In this document: one piece after another, positions 1-6,949 of the stretch | Layout: every line of letters starts with the position of its first letter | Position numbering within the stretch: position 1 is the stretch's first letter | NCBI GenBank assembly: GCA_039197065.1 | Contig: JBCCUL010000034.1 | Coordinates: forward strand, 1-36,008 | Source of the DNA: JANQPX01 sp039197065 | GTDB lineage: Bacteria; Pseudomonadota; Alphaproteobacteria; Geminicoccales; Geminicoccaceae | Length of the DNA: 36,008 nt | Direction: 5' to 3' | Made by a program: the position numbers and the translations under genes | Notes under the pieces: model-generated | The model's input: only the letters and a program-made list of their open reading frames with translations | What the model was told of the DNA's origin: nothing | The model's database searches: none

Positions 1-131
1 AGAAACGCTACTGGGGTCGCCATTTCTGGGCCAGGGGCTACTTCTCGGCCACCAGCGGCGCGATCACCGACGACGTGATACTTCAGTATCTCGACAATCA
101 CATCGCCGAACCTACCGACGTCAGTCGGTAG
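1..131 (+). CDS. IS200/IS605-family transposase TnpA, C-terminal fragment (cut by window edge)
   Basis: The third frame is open from the window edge to a TAG at 129-131. It reads KRYWGRHFWARGYF, then a segment ending QYLDNH, then stop. The pattern of tryptophans and aromatics before a G-Y-F, then a helix with Q-Y-L, is typical of the C-terminal part of the small HUH/Y1 transposases of the IS200/IS605 family. In that family the tyrosine of this last helix is the DNA-cleaving nucleophile. Only 42 residues are visible, so an intact copy cannot be told from a remnant. REP-associated RAYT transposases share this fold and are an alternative. No TnpB gene follows. Confidence 0.72.
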   Translation, partial: KRYWGRHFWARGYFSATSGAITDDVILQYLDNHIAEPTDVSR

Positions 132-159
132 TCGTTCAGTTGAACCGTTACCGAAGAAG

Positions 160-211
160 GAGCCTGGACGGTGAACGGTATGCGGTCCTTTGTCGGGATG
201 GTTCCAGGCTC
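160..211. other. Stem-loop downstream of the transposase fragment
   Basis: A perfect 9-base stem (GAGCCTGGA at 160-168, TCCAGGCTC at 203-211) encloses a 34-base loop and is followed by CTTTCC. A second, competing pairing (ACCGTT near 145 with AACGGT near 174) overlaps it. It lies about 30 bases after the transposase stop, so it could be the subterminal hairpin of the insertion sequence's right end or a weak terminator. The sequence alone cannot decide between these. Confidence 0.4.
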
Positions 212-296
212 TTTCCGATGCATGCGGTTGGATAATCAGGCGAATCTTGCGAAGTTGCGGCCGAGGCGTTCGGTAGGCCCGCCGTCTTGATCCTTC

Positions 297-451
297 GTTA
301 ACGCGTCCTGGCTATCGTTCCACATGTCCTGCTGGTCCATGCGATCCTGAGAGTCCGGGGCTCACCAGACAGTTCATGCGGGCGGGCGGATTCCCAGGGT
401 CGCATGGACCGCGAAACAACATGGCAGCGAGACGTTATTGAAGACTTAAAG
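297..451. repeat. Palindromic repeat element, copy A (core hairpin 334-410)
   Basis: The core is a 77-base inverted repeat. The left arm starts GGTCCATGCGATCCTGAGAG at 334 and the right arm ends GGGTCGCATGGACC at 410. Flanking it are less conserved arms of about 40 bases, ending in GTTAAC at 297-302 and CTTAAA near 445-450. The same architecture occurs at 1497-1656, 5899-6061 and 6201-6354. No gene overlaps it; it lies between the transposase fragment and the DUF6494 gene. The bases from 132 to 297 hold only the stem-loop at 160-211, and 452-627 shows nothing recognisable. Confidence 0.8.
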
Positions 452-627
452 GTCGGAAGAAATCCGGCTACATACAACGTGACCTGATGGTCTTGTGACG
501 AAAATCTCATGTTCTCGTCATGAGAGCCTCAAAGCGCCGCCGACCGAGGAGGTTGTCTCTCTCCAGAGCCTAACGCTTTCTTCGAAGGTGGTTCAAACCC
601 AAGGATGTGGTCGCATCACGCGACAGC

Positions 628-852
628 ATGAACATGGAGCAGAATGTGGACGAAGATGCCTTTAACATGAGTGTCCGGAAGTTCCTTAAAAAGGTCGGCG
701 TGACCTCGCAGCGCGAGATCGAACAGGCGGTCCGCGATGCTGTCAGGGACGGCAAGATCGACGATAGCGCGAACCTGACCGCAACCGTGCGTCTGACCGT
801 CGACGGCGTCGATCTGGATAAGACCATCACGGGCAAGATCGAACTCCGTTGA
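628..852 (+). CDS. DUF6494 family small protein
   Basis: A protein of about 74 residues, recognised by its N-terminal core DAFNMSVRKFLKKVGVTSQR followed by a charged helix (EIEQAVRDAVRDG) and a short beta-rich tail ending in GKIELR. This matches my recollection of DUF6494, a small uncharacterised family of proteobacteria. Its function is unknown; it has no signal peptide and no membrane segment, so it is probably cytoplasmic. The frame stays open upstream to a GTG at 607, but 628 or 634 (both ATG) give the usual short N-terminus before DEDAF. No strong ribosome site marks any of them. The next gene starts 19 bases after the stop, so the two are probably one transcript. Confidence 0.7.
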   Translation: MNMEQNVDEDAFNMSVRKFLKKVGVTSQREIEQAVRDAVRDGKIDDSANLTATVRLTVDGVDLDKTITGKIELR

Positions 853-871
853 TCCGGAGCCTGCCCCGCTG

Positions 872-1201
872 ATGCCTGAAAAGAAGCGAGCTTTTCTGGA
901 TGGCCTGATCGCGCGTTTGCTGGCGTTGCTGGTGCTCGGCCTCTGTGCGGCGTTGCTCGCCTATATCCACCGGGGCGATCTTTCCGGCATTGCCGGGCTG
1001 CCTGCCGGAGAGCAGGTCGAAGGGTTGAATGCCGATCCCGCAGCACCTTGCATCACGGCGCGTTTCGCTGAGATCGACGGGATGGTCGAGGAGGGTGTGG
1101 TCGATGATGCTCAGGCATCCCTCTTCAAGGAACGCGCCGAGGCCATGTGCCGAGCGACGACCGGCGAGGGCGGTGGGACCCCGCCTCTTCCTCTGGAGTG
1201 A
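872..1201 (+). CDS. Small membrane-anchored protein of unknown function
   Basis: A protein of 109 residues. A short basic N-terminus (MPEKKRAF) precedes one hydrophobic segment at about residues 11-31 (LIARLLALLVLGLCAALLAY). The rest is a soluble domain with two cysteines (CITARFAEIDGMVEEGVV and AEAMCRA), which could form a disulfide outside the membrane. The start has a GGAG about 15 bases upstream, rather far. It follows the DUF6494 gene with a 19-base gap, suggesting an operon. I do not recognise a named family. The topology (N-in, C-terminal domain in the periplasm) is inferred from the positive-inside rule. Confidence 0.6.
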   Translation: MPEKKRAFLDGLIARLLALLVLGLCAALLAYIHRGDLSGIAGLPAGEQVEGLNADPAAPCITARFAEIDGMVEEGVVDDAQASLFKERAEAMCRATTGEGGGTPPLPLE

Positions 1202-1496
1202 CGGCTCGCGGAGGCCATGCCAACCTGCCCGGCAGCTGACCGTTCCGACGATCGTGTTTAATGGGCCCGTCTGGCCTGGATGAGCATCGATGCCGTTCCG
1301 TTGTCCAAACACCGTGGGATCTAAGGCTGCTTGATGCATCGTTAACCCGCTGTTTTCTGGAACTCGATCACTGCGTCCGCCGACCGGAGCTATAGGACTG
1401 CTGATCACGTTCGAGAAGCGGACTGCAAACTGGCGATCCAAGCGAAGGCAGTCTAAGTCGGCGAGGTGGCCACGCCACCCATCTGTCGGGCGTAGC

Positions 1497-1656
1497 GTTA
1501 AAGCAATGTTTACCTTGCTGCCGTAATCTCCATTTTCTGGTCCATGCGATCCTGGGAATCCGAGCCCGGCCAGGAATTTTCCTATGGGTGGTGGGTTCCC
1601 AGGGTCGTATGGACCGTCAGAAAAGGTAGCCGGGTTGATGTTGAGGAGAGATTAAC
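1497..1656. repeat. Palindromic repeat element, copy B (core hairpin 1539-1615)
   Basis: Second copy of the element at 297-451. The core is again exactly 77 bases: left arm GGTCCATGCGATCCTGGGAA from 1539, right arm GGGTTCCCAGGGTCGTATGG running to 1613, then ACC to 1615. The loop is unrelated in sequence to that of copy A. Outer ends are GTTAAA at 1497-1502 and ATTAAC at 1651-1656. The outer arms also resemble each other in inverted orientation (TTACCTTGCTGCC on the left, GGTAGCCGGG on the right). Confidence 0.8.
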
Positions 1657-1710
1657 GCGACGCGTGGCGAAAACCTGATCTTGGTTCGGTGAACGACTAG
1701 AGTTTTTTCC

Positions 1711-1803
1711 GATCAAGTGGAATCACTTGATCGATAAGAAAATACGGCAAAACAATGAGATAGAGCACGTGTCCCGATCACACCCGATCGGGATCCGCTC
1801 TAG
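1711..1803. repeat. Two-palindrome intergenic mosaic element (RIME-like), copy 1
   Basis: Two palindromes are joined by a conserved spacer. The first (1711-1732) has perfect arms GATCAAGTG and CACTTGATC. The spacer is GATAAGAAAATACGGCAAAA then CAATGAGA. The second (about 1761-1802) pairs TAGAGC with GCTCTA and, inside, TCCCGATC with GATCGGGA. An inverted copy lies at 8303-8397. The layout recalls the rhizobial intergenic mosaic elements (RIME), but I cannot check the published consensus, so the family name is tentative. Confidence 0.7.
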
Positions 1804-1823
1804 AGGTTGCCTTACTTTGCGGA

Positions 1824-1989
1824 ACGGTCGCTGACGACGCATCAGGTGGCCTTGCTGATCATCGCGTTTGGTCATCAGATTGGTAGCGCACAGTGAGTCA
1901 AATGCAGTGGTCGCACTTCGCCATACGGTCGCTGACGACGCATCAAGCAGCCTTGCTGATCATTATGTTTGGCCGCCAGACTGGTAGCG
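1824..1989. repeat. 65-base direct duplication (1824-1888 and 1925-1989)
   Basis: Two units of 65 bases start ACGGTCGCTGACGACGCATC and end TGGTAGCG, with starts 101 bases apart. By hand alignment they differ at 10 positions, and all 10 are transitions (A/G or C/T). The copies lie in the gap between the repeat-rich region and the 3' end of tadA and overlap no convincing gene. The rest of the gap 1202-2035, apart from the repeats listed separately, shows nothing I can interpret. Confidence 0.8.
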
Positions 1990-2035
1990 GTGAACAAAAC
2001 GGTCAGTTGCCGGGTGGGGTGAGCTGTCGACGGCT

Positions 2036-2494
2036 TCAGCGGCGTTCCTGAAAGAAATGCCTTAGGAGGTCAGCCGCTCGACGCTCGCCGATGCCGCCAT
2101 AAACCTCCGGCGCGTGATGGCAGGATGACGCCGTGAAAAGCCGAGGACCGTGGTCCACGGCGCCGCCTTTCGGGTCGCCTGCTCCGTAATAGAGGCGACG
2201 GAGACGCGCAAAGCTGATGGCGGCGGCGCACATCGGACAGGGTTCGAGCGTGACATAGAGATCGCAGTCGACAAGGCGGACGGCACCCAGGAGTGCTGCC
2301 GTTTTGCGGATGACCAGCATTTCCGCATGGGCCGTCGGATCCAGTTTTTCGCGCATGCGATTGCCGTCGGCCGCAAGGACCTCGCCTTTCGCATCGGTGA
2401 TCACCGCACCCACCGGCACTTCACCGCGCGCGCCAGCCGCCTCGGCTTCCACGAGTGCCCGCTCCATCGGTGTCGGCTGATGGCGTGTCGTCAT
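2036..2494 (-). CDS. tadA: tRNA-specific adenosine deaminase TadA
   Basis: A protein of 152 residues of the cytidine/deoxycytidylate deaminase fold. TadA converts adenosine-34 to inosine in the anticodon of tRNA-Arg(ACG), which widens wobble decoding. The zinc site is intact: HAE with H56 and the proton-shuttling E58, then PCPMC with C86 and C89. The N-terminal substrate loop EVPVGAVI is also typical. Length matches the family. It overlaps the preceding MidA-like gene by four bases (its ATG lies in the sequence ATGA shared with that gene's stop), so translation is probably coupled. Other nucleoside deaminases share the zinc motifs, but the arrangement fits TadA best. Confidence 0.9.
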   Translation of the reverse strand: MTTRHQPTPMERALVEAEAAGARGEVPVGAVITDAKGEVLAADGNRMREKLDPTAHAEMLVIRKTAALLGAVRLVDCDLYVTLEPCPMCAAAISFARLRRLYYGAGDPKGGAVDHGPRLFTASSCHHAPEVYGGIGERRAADLLRHFFQERR

Positions 2495-3648
2495 CGTGAC
2501 AGGGGCTCGTCCATAAAAGATGGTTCACCGAAGCCTGGCGGTGGCGGCTGCTTCGGCGATGCCAGCACCAGCGCCCTGAACGCTTCGCCCATGGCGCTGG
2601 CGTCCGTCAGCCGAAACAGTGCTGCGCGCAGGTCTCGGCTTTGCTGCTGATCGGCGCGCGCCAGGAGGCCGGCGACCCGCATCTCGATCCCGAGCGTGCG
2701 CAAAAAGGTGCCCTGCGGCACCGGGCCGAATAGCGCGGCGCCGCCTTCGGCCGCAGCCTGGCCCAGCCGCTTGAAATCCACCTGCGAGGTGAGGTCGGTC
2801 TTGCCTGGCGCTTCAAGCGGGTCGGCTGAACGGTGATCGCGCACCGCCTGCAATGTGTCGCCTGTGGCATGATCGACCCAAGCGCCGTAGTCGACGATCA
2901 GGGCGACACCGCCTTCCTGATGGATGCGCTCGCCTATTTGCCTGGCGAGATTATTTCTGACGGGGCTGATCTCAGCGATCTCGCCTGGTTCGCCAGGGAG
3001 CAGATCCGAAAGCATATCGAGGAGGCCTGCTGGCGCCTGGCCTTCTCCGTAGGTCAGCGTTTCATCGTCGGTAATCAGCAGGCGCTCGGTAAAGCCGGCT
3101 TCCTTGCGTATGAGCTGATGGATCGGCAGGGCATCGAAGAACTCGTTAGCGATCAGGAATACCGGCCCCCCTGGCACGCTGGTCCAGTCGTCATGCCAGG
3201 TGACGTTCAGGCTTGGCAATTGCTTGCGCTGTCGGTCCCGAAGGTGCTGGCTGCTTTCCACCAGATGGATGTCGGCGGCGTCTAGAAAGCCTGGAACCTT
3301 GGCCGTGGCGCGCACCAGATCGGCCATGAGCTGGCCGCGTCCGGGACCGAGCTCGACCAAGCGAAACGGATCGGGACGACCGGCGTCTTGCCAGGCTGTC
3401 GCCAGCCAGAGACCGATGAGCTCGCCGAAGACCTGGCTGATCTCAGGCGCTGTGATGAAGTCGCCGGCGGTACCGAAGGGCTCTCTCGTCTGGTAGTAGC
3501 CCCAATCCGGATGGTTCAGGGCGAGCTCCATATAGGCGGCGATCGACAGATGCCCCTGGTCTCGAATGCGCTCCCGGATCAAGGCCAGTAGCGGGTTCGG
3601 GACCGGTTTTTCAGGAGGCCTCGGTGCGCTCGGGCTTCGTGCCGGCAT
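2491..3648 (-). CDS. SAM-dependent methyltransferase, MidA/NDUFAF7 family (DUF185, COG1565)
   Basis: A protein of about 385 residues. N-terminal residues include the family hallmark HPDWGYYQTREPFGTAGDFI followed by TAPEISQVFGE, then the SAM-binding loop VELGPGRGQLMADLVR. A second conserved block is ANEFFDALPIHQ. The mitochondrial relative NDUFAF7/MidA symmetrically dimethylates an arginine of a complex I subunit; the bacterial role is less clear. I chose the ATG at 3648, which overlaps the end of lgt by 38 bases; an in-frame TTG at 3669 is also possible. It sits between lgt and tadA in one leftward cluster, an order I recall from other alphaproteobacteria. Confidence 0.88.
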   Translation of the reverse strand: MPARSPSAPRPPEKPVPNPLLALIRERIRDQGHLSIAAYMELALNHPDWGYYQTREPFGTAGDFITAPEISQVFGELIGLWLATAWQDAGRPDPFRLVELGPGRGQLMADLVRATAKVPGFLDAADIHLVESSQHLRDRQRKQLPSLNVTWHDDWTSVPGGPVFLIANEFFDALPIHQLIRKEAGFTERLLITDDETLTYGEGQAPAGLLDMLSDLLPGEPGEIAEISPVRNNLARQIGERIHQEGGVALIVDYGAWVDHATGDTLQAVRDHRSADPLEAPGKTDLTSQVDFKRLGQAAAEGGAALFGPVPQGTFLRTLGIEMRVAGLLARADQQQSRDLRAALFRLTDASAMGEAFRALVLASPKQPPPPGFGEPSFMDEPLSR

Positions 3649-4519
3649 AGCTTTTCGCCAGAAGGGCAAGGCCGATCAGGATCATGGGCAGGGACAGGAT
3701 CTGGCCCATGGTGACGCTGCCGCCGAGCAGAAAGCCGAGATGCTCGTCCGGCTCGCGGAAGAGTTCGACGAAGGATCGAGCGAGGCCGTAACCGATCAAA
3801 AACAACCCGCCGATACGGCCGGCGGTTTCCGGCAAACGCGGTCGCCGCGCGATCCAAAACAGGATCAGGAAGAGGACGAGGCCTTCGAGGATCGCTTCGT
3901 ATAGCTGGCTTGGATGGCGCGGATCCGGCCCGCCATGGGGAAAGACCATCGCCCAGGGAACATCGCTGGCGCGGCCGTAGAGTTCGCCATTGATGAAGTT
4001 GGCGATGCGTCCGAAGAAAAGGCCGATCGGCACCGCCGCGGCCACCGCGTCACCGATTTCGAAGAAAGCGATGCCGCGTCGCCAGGCGAACAGCGCCATC
4101 GCGACGATCACGCCGATCATGCCGCCGTGGAAGGACATGCCGCCCTGCCAGACCTGGAGAATTTCGCCGGGATGCGCCAGGTAGAAATCGGGCCGATAAA
4201 AGAAGACGTAGCCGAGCCGCCCGCCGAGCACCACGCCGATGGTCACGTAGAGAAGCAGGTCGTCCAGATCCACTGGCGTCAGCTGCCAGCCCGGACGTTG
4301 CACCAGCCAGCGCAAATAAAGCCAGCCGAGCACCAGCCCGCTGATATAGGCGAGCGCATACCAGCGAATCGCGAACGGGCCGACTTCGATCATCACCGGA
4401 TCGATCATCGGGAAGGGAATGGCGAGAGTGAGCAAGACGGCCGCCTGACTGGGAGTGATATCCGCGCTTATACGCCCGGGCGGCGATAGCCGGCAAGAGG
4501 ACCGTCCCCTTGTCCGCAT
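3611..4519 (-). CDS. lgt: Prolipoprotein diacylglyceryl transferase Lgt
   Basis: An inner-membrane enzyme that transfers diacylglycerol from phosphatidylglycerol to the lipobox cysteine of prolipoproteins, the first step of lipoprotein maturation. The Lgt signature GRIANFINGELYGR is complete, preceded by QGGMSFHGG and followed by HPSQLYEA, and several hydrophobic segments are visible. Homology clearly begins at LAIPFPMIDPVMIEVGPFAI. The true start may therefore be the TTG at 4435 (274 residues) or the ATG at 4519 (302 residues); the ATG at 4408 would cut into the conserved N-terminus. It is the first gene of the leftward cluster and diverges from the TRAP binding-protein gene across about 90 bases. 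Confidence 0.93.
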   Translation of the reverse strand: MRTRGRSSCRLSPPGRISADITPSQAAVLLTLAIPFPMIDPVMIEVGPFAIRWYALAYISGLVLGWLYLRWLVQRPGWQLTPVDLDDLLLYVTIGVVLGGRLGYVFFYRPDFYLAHPGEILQVWQGGMSFHGGMIGVIVAMALFAWRRGIAFFEIGDAVAAAVPIGLFFGRIANFINGELYGRASDVPWAMVFPHGGPDPRHPSQLYEAILEGLVLFLILFWIARRPRLPETAGRIGGLFLIGYGLARSFVELFREPDEHLGFLLGGSVTMGQILSLPMILIGLALLAKSYAGTKPERTEAS

Positions 4520-4611
4520 CCCTGTCAGGCACCATCATGAGATAAAGGTGCTAAACTGCACTGCGACAAGGGCCGGAACAGGCCGGACCAAAACCAATCG
4601 GGAGGCAGACA

Positions 4612-5613
4612 ATGGGTGTCATGGAGACCATGAAAACCGCTGCGAGGAGGCGGGTCACCGCATTGGCTCTTGGTGCCTTTGCGACCATGACGGCGGCCGG
4701 CGCCGCCGGCGCTTTGGAGATCAAGTCGAGCGATGTCCATGCCATGGGCTATCCGACCACGGACGCCATTCAATATATGGGCGAGTGGCTCTCGGAGCAG
4801 ACCGACGGCGAGATCAGCATCAATATCTTCCACTCAATGCAGCTCGGCGGCGAGAAGGAAGCGCTGGAACAGGTGCAGCTCGGCGCGCTCGAGATGACCC
4901 GTGTCTCGGTCGGCGTGGTCGGCCCGATCGTCGATGACTTCAACGCCTTCAACTTGCCCTACGTCTTCCGCTCGATCGACCATATGAGAAACGTGGTGGA
5001 CGGCGAGATCGGCCAGGAGCTGCTGGCGGGCCTGGAAGCGGGCGGTTTGATCGGCCTTGGCTTCATGGATGCGGGTGCGCGTTCTTTCTACAACAAGGAA
5101 AAGCCGATCAGGACGCCCGATGATCTGGCCGGGCTCAAGATCCGGGTGATGCAGAACCCGATCTTCATCGAGATGATGAGCACCATGGGCGGCAACGGCA
5201 TCCCGATCGCGTTCAACGAGCTCTACTCAGCCCTCCAGACCGGCGTGGTCGATGGTGCGGAGAACAATCCACCCTCCTACTCGACGCAAAAGCACTTCGA
5301 GGTGGCGGGCTACTACTCGCTCACCGAGCATCTGATCGTCCCGGAGATTTTCGTCTTTTCGAAGAAGGTCTGGGATACGCTTTCCGAGGAGCATCAGAAC
5401 CTCATCCGTGAGGCTTCGGTGCTGGCGACCCAAAAGGAGCGCGAACTCTGGGAGGCGATGGAGCAAAAGGCGATGGGCGAGCTCGAGGGCCTTGGCGTCA
5501 AGATCAATAGTGATGTCGACAAGACTGCCTTCATCGAGGCGACCGCTCCGGTGCGTGAGGAGTTCGGCGCCAAATACGCAGAGCTTCTAGCCCGCATCGA
5601 AGCCGTCCAATGA
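4612..5613 (+). CDS. TRAP transporter substrate-binding protein (DctP family)
   Basis: The periplasmic receptor of a tripartite ATP-independent transporter, 333 residues. A basic N-terminus and hydrophobic stretch with an Ala-rich end (about residues 8-35) form a signal peptide. Family landmarks are ARSFYNKEKPIRTPDDLAGL then KIRVMQNPIF, where the arginine of KIRV is the residue that usually grips the substrate carboxylate, and LQTGVVDGAENNPPSY. The ATG at 4612 follows GGGAGG with ideal spacing. The ligand is probably an organic or sugar acid, judged only from the conserved arginine. Its permease genes lie about 790 bases downstream, an unusually long gap for this operon type. Confidence 0.92.
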   Translation: MGVMETMKTAARRRVTALALGAFATMTAAGAAGALEIKSSDVHAMGYPTTDAIQYMGEWLSEQTDGEISINIFHSMQLGGEKEALEQVQLGALEMTRVSVGVVGPIVDDFNAFNLPYVFRSIDHMRNVVDGEIGQELLAGLEAGGLIGLGFMDAGARSFYNKEKPIRTPDDLAGLKIRVMQNPIFIEMMSTMGGNGIPIAFNELYSALQTGVVDGAENNPPSYSTQKHFEVAGYYSLTEHLIVPEIFVFSKKVWDTLSEEHQNLIREASVLATQKERELWEAMEQKAMGELEGLGVKINSDVDKTAFIEATAPVREEFGAKYAELLARIEAVQ

Positions 5614-5670
5614 CTGGTGGCCGGTCGGCCTTGACGGGCGCCTGCGACGACGGTCGGGTTTAGCGGTGGG

Positions 5671-5696
5671 CGGACGGCGGTGTGCGCGCCGTCCGT
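5671..5696. other. GC-rich stem-loop after the TRAP binding-protein gene
   Basis: GGACGGCG (5672-5679) pairs with CGCCGTCC (5687-5694) around a 7-base loop, and the flanking bases extend the stem. No U-run follows. Lying 60 bases after the binding-protein stop, it could stabilise the 3' end of that message or cause partial termination before the permease genes. Confidence 0.55.
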
Positions 5697-5898
5697 CCGG
5701 CTCGCCACTGCGTTGGCGACGATGCGGTATGGTCATCTGCACAACCGCCGGCTCAGCAAACCATGTCTGTGTCGATGCCTCGGCGCCGATGCAACGATCC
5801 GGATGGGACGGGTGTTGCCAACCTCTTCACGGCCTTGCGCCGGTGGGAGCCAAGGGATCGCAAGGGATGATGTGGGGAAACGAGAGAACGAGAGAGAG

Positions 5899-6061
5899 CT
5901 AACCTTTTGTTCACCGTTGGTCGGCAGACTGGCGATCAGGTCCATGCGACCCTGGGAATCCGTCCGGCGGTGGGAAAAGTGAACCGCGCACGGACTCCCA
6001 GGATCGCATGGACCAGCGAGACAAAAACAGCTTGGCAGGATGTCGTTGAGAAAGGGTTAAC
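5899..6061. repeat. Palindromic repeat element, copy C (core hairpin 5939-6014)
   Basis: Third copy of the element. The core is 76 bases: left arm GGTCCATGCGACCCTGGGAA from 5939, right arm CGGACTCCCAGGATCGCATG followed by GACC ending at 6014. Outer ends are CTAAC at 5899-5903 and GTTAAC at 6056-6061. This copy shows the inverted relation of the outer arms well: TTGTTCACC on the left and TTGAGAAAGGG on the right belong to the same arm pattern read on opposite strands. It lies inside the TRAP locus, between binding protein and permeases. Confidence 0.8.
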
Positions 6062-6200
6062 AAAGGGAAAAAAGGCTTCCGTTTCGGCGGTGTGTGCAAA
6101 GGAGGCGACGCAGAGAAGGGGTAGAGCCGTGGAGCTGTTTCAATGGCAAGGGCTACAATGGTCTCGCTTTTGCTCGACGACAGCGCGCCGTTGACCTTTC

Positions 6201-6354
6201 CTTAACTGCCCCGTGCCAAGATGGAGAACAGGTCCATGTGACCCTGGGAATCCGCCCAGCCGAGAGCAAGAGGGGCTTGGGCTGGGACTCCCAAGATCAC
6301 ATGGACCATCAAGACCCTGACATTGTCGCGAATTCGGGTTGAGAGAGAGTTAAG
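6201..6354. repeat. Palindromic repeat element, copy D (core hairpin 6231-6307)
   Basis: Fourth copy. The core is 77 bases: left arm GGTCCATGTGACCCTGGGAA from 6231, right arm GGACTCCCAAGATCACATGG then ACC ending at 6307. Both arms carry a change relative to the other copies (CATGCG to CATGTG, and CGCATG to CACATG), so the base pair is kept. Outer ends are CTTAAC at 6201-6206 and GTTAAG at 6349-6354. It ends about 50 bases before the small TRAP permease gene. Between copies C and D (6062-6200) and in 5697-5898 I see no convincing gene. Confidence 0.8.
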
Positions 6355-6406
6355 ATAATCAGAGCAATCCCTTTCCGGCGGCGCCGAGAAGGAAAAAAGG
6401 GGAGCG

Positions 6407-6949
6407 ATGGGGGTGACGAAGCCGCTTTATGTCCGGCTGATGGACGTTCTCTACTACGCCTGCATGACCGTCGCCGGGGTCGCCATCGCCGTCATGGCCG
6501 TGATCATCGGCTGGAGCGTCTATACCCGTTATGTGCTGACCGAAGGCTCCTTTTGGGCGGAACCGATCGCTATCGCGCTCGCGGTGCAGATGACGTTCTA
6601 CGGCGCTGCCGCCTGCTACCGCGCGAACGCCCATATCAGCATCGATCTGGCCGTCCGGGGCCTGCGAGGCCCGGCGTCGATTTGGGCTCACCGACTGGTG
6701 GACGTGCTGATGCTTCTCATTAGCGCCGCCATGATCTGGTACGGGCTCAGCCTGGTCAAAACCACCTTCTTCCAGGTCTATCCCGAGTTCCAGCACATTC
6801 GCGTCGGCGTGGTCTACACAGCCCTTCCCGGCAGCGGCCTGATCACCCTCCTTTTCGTCATCGAACGCCTGATCTACGGCTCACCTGACCTTGGTTTGAG
6901 CACGGAAACGGTCACCGAGGTCGACGCTCGACCAGGGGCGCCGGTTTAG
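6407..6949 (+). CDS. TRAP transporter small permease (DctQ family)
   Basis: A protein of 180 residues with four hydrophobic segments, the usual DctQ layout: about residues 14-36, 52-70, 93-113 and 134-156. The motif FWAEPIAIALAVQMTFYGAA between segments one and two is typical. DctQ forms the membrane complex with DctM. The ATG at 6407 follows AAGGGGAG, a strong ribosome site. Its stop TAG shares its last base with the GTG start of the next gene, so the two permeases are translationally coupled. Because an independent ribosome site and a long gap precede it, separate expression from the binding protein is likely; this is inference. Confidence 0.9.
   Translation: MGVTKPLYVRLMDVLYYACMTVAGVAIAVMAVIIGWSVYTRYVLTEGSFWAEPIAIALAVQMTFYGAAACYRANAHISIDLAVRGLRGPASIWAHRLVDVLMLLISAAMIWYGLSLVKTTFFQVYPEFQHIRVGVVYTALPGSGLITLLFVIERLIYGSPDLGLSTETVTEVDARPGAPV

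Noticed and set aside
827..1441. 204-codon minus-strand frame over the DUF6494 partner gene
   Set aside because: It overlaps two better supported plus-strand genes and has no recognisable sequence.
5666..6342. Several 60-100-codon frames in the TRAP gap
   Set aside because: They run through the palindromic repeats, are rich in Arg/Trp/Cys, lack ribosome sites, and overlap each other in several frames.
297..6354. Repeated hairpins considered as a CRISPR array
   Set aside because: The copies are 300 to 4400 bases apart, palindromic over 76-77 bases, and have no regular spacers or cas genes.
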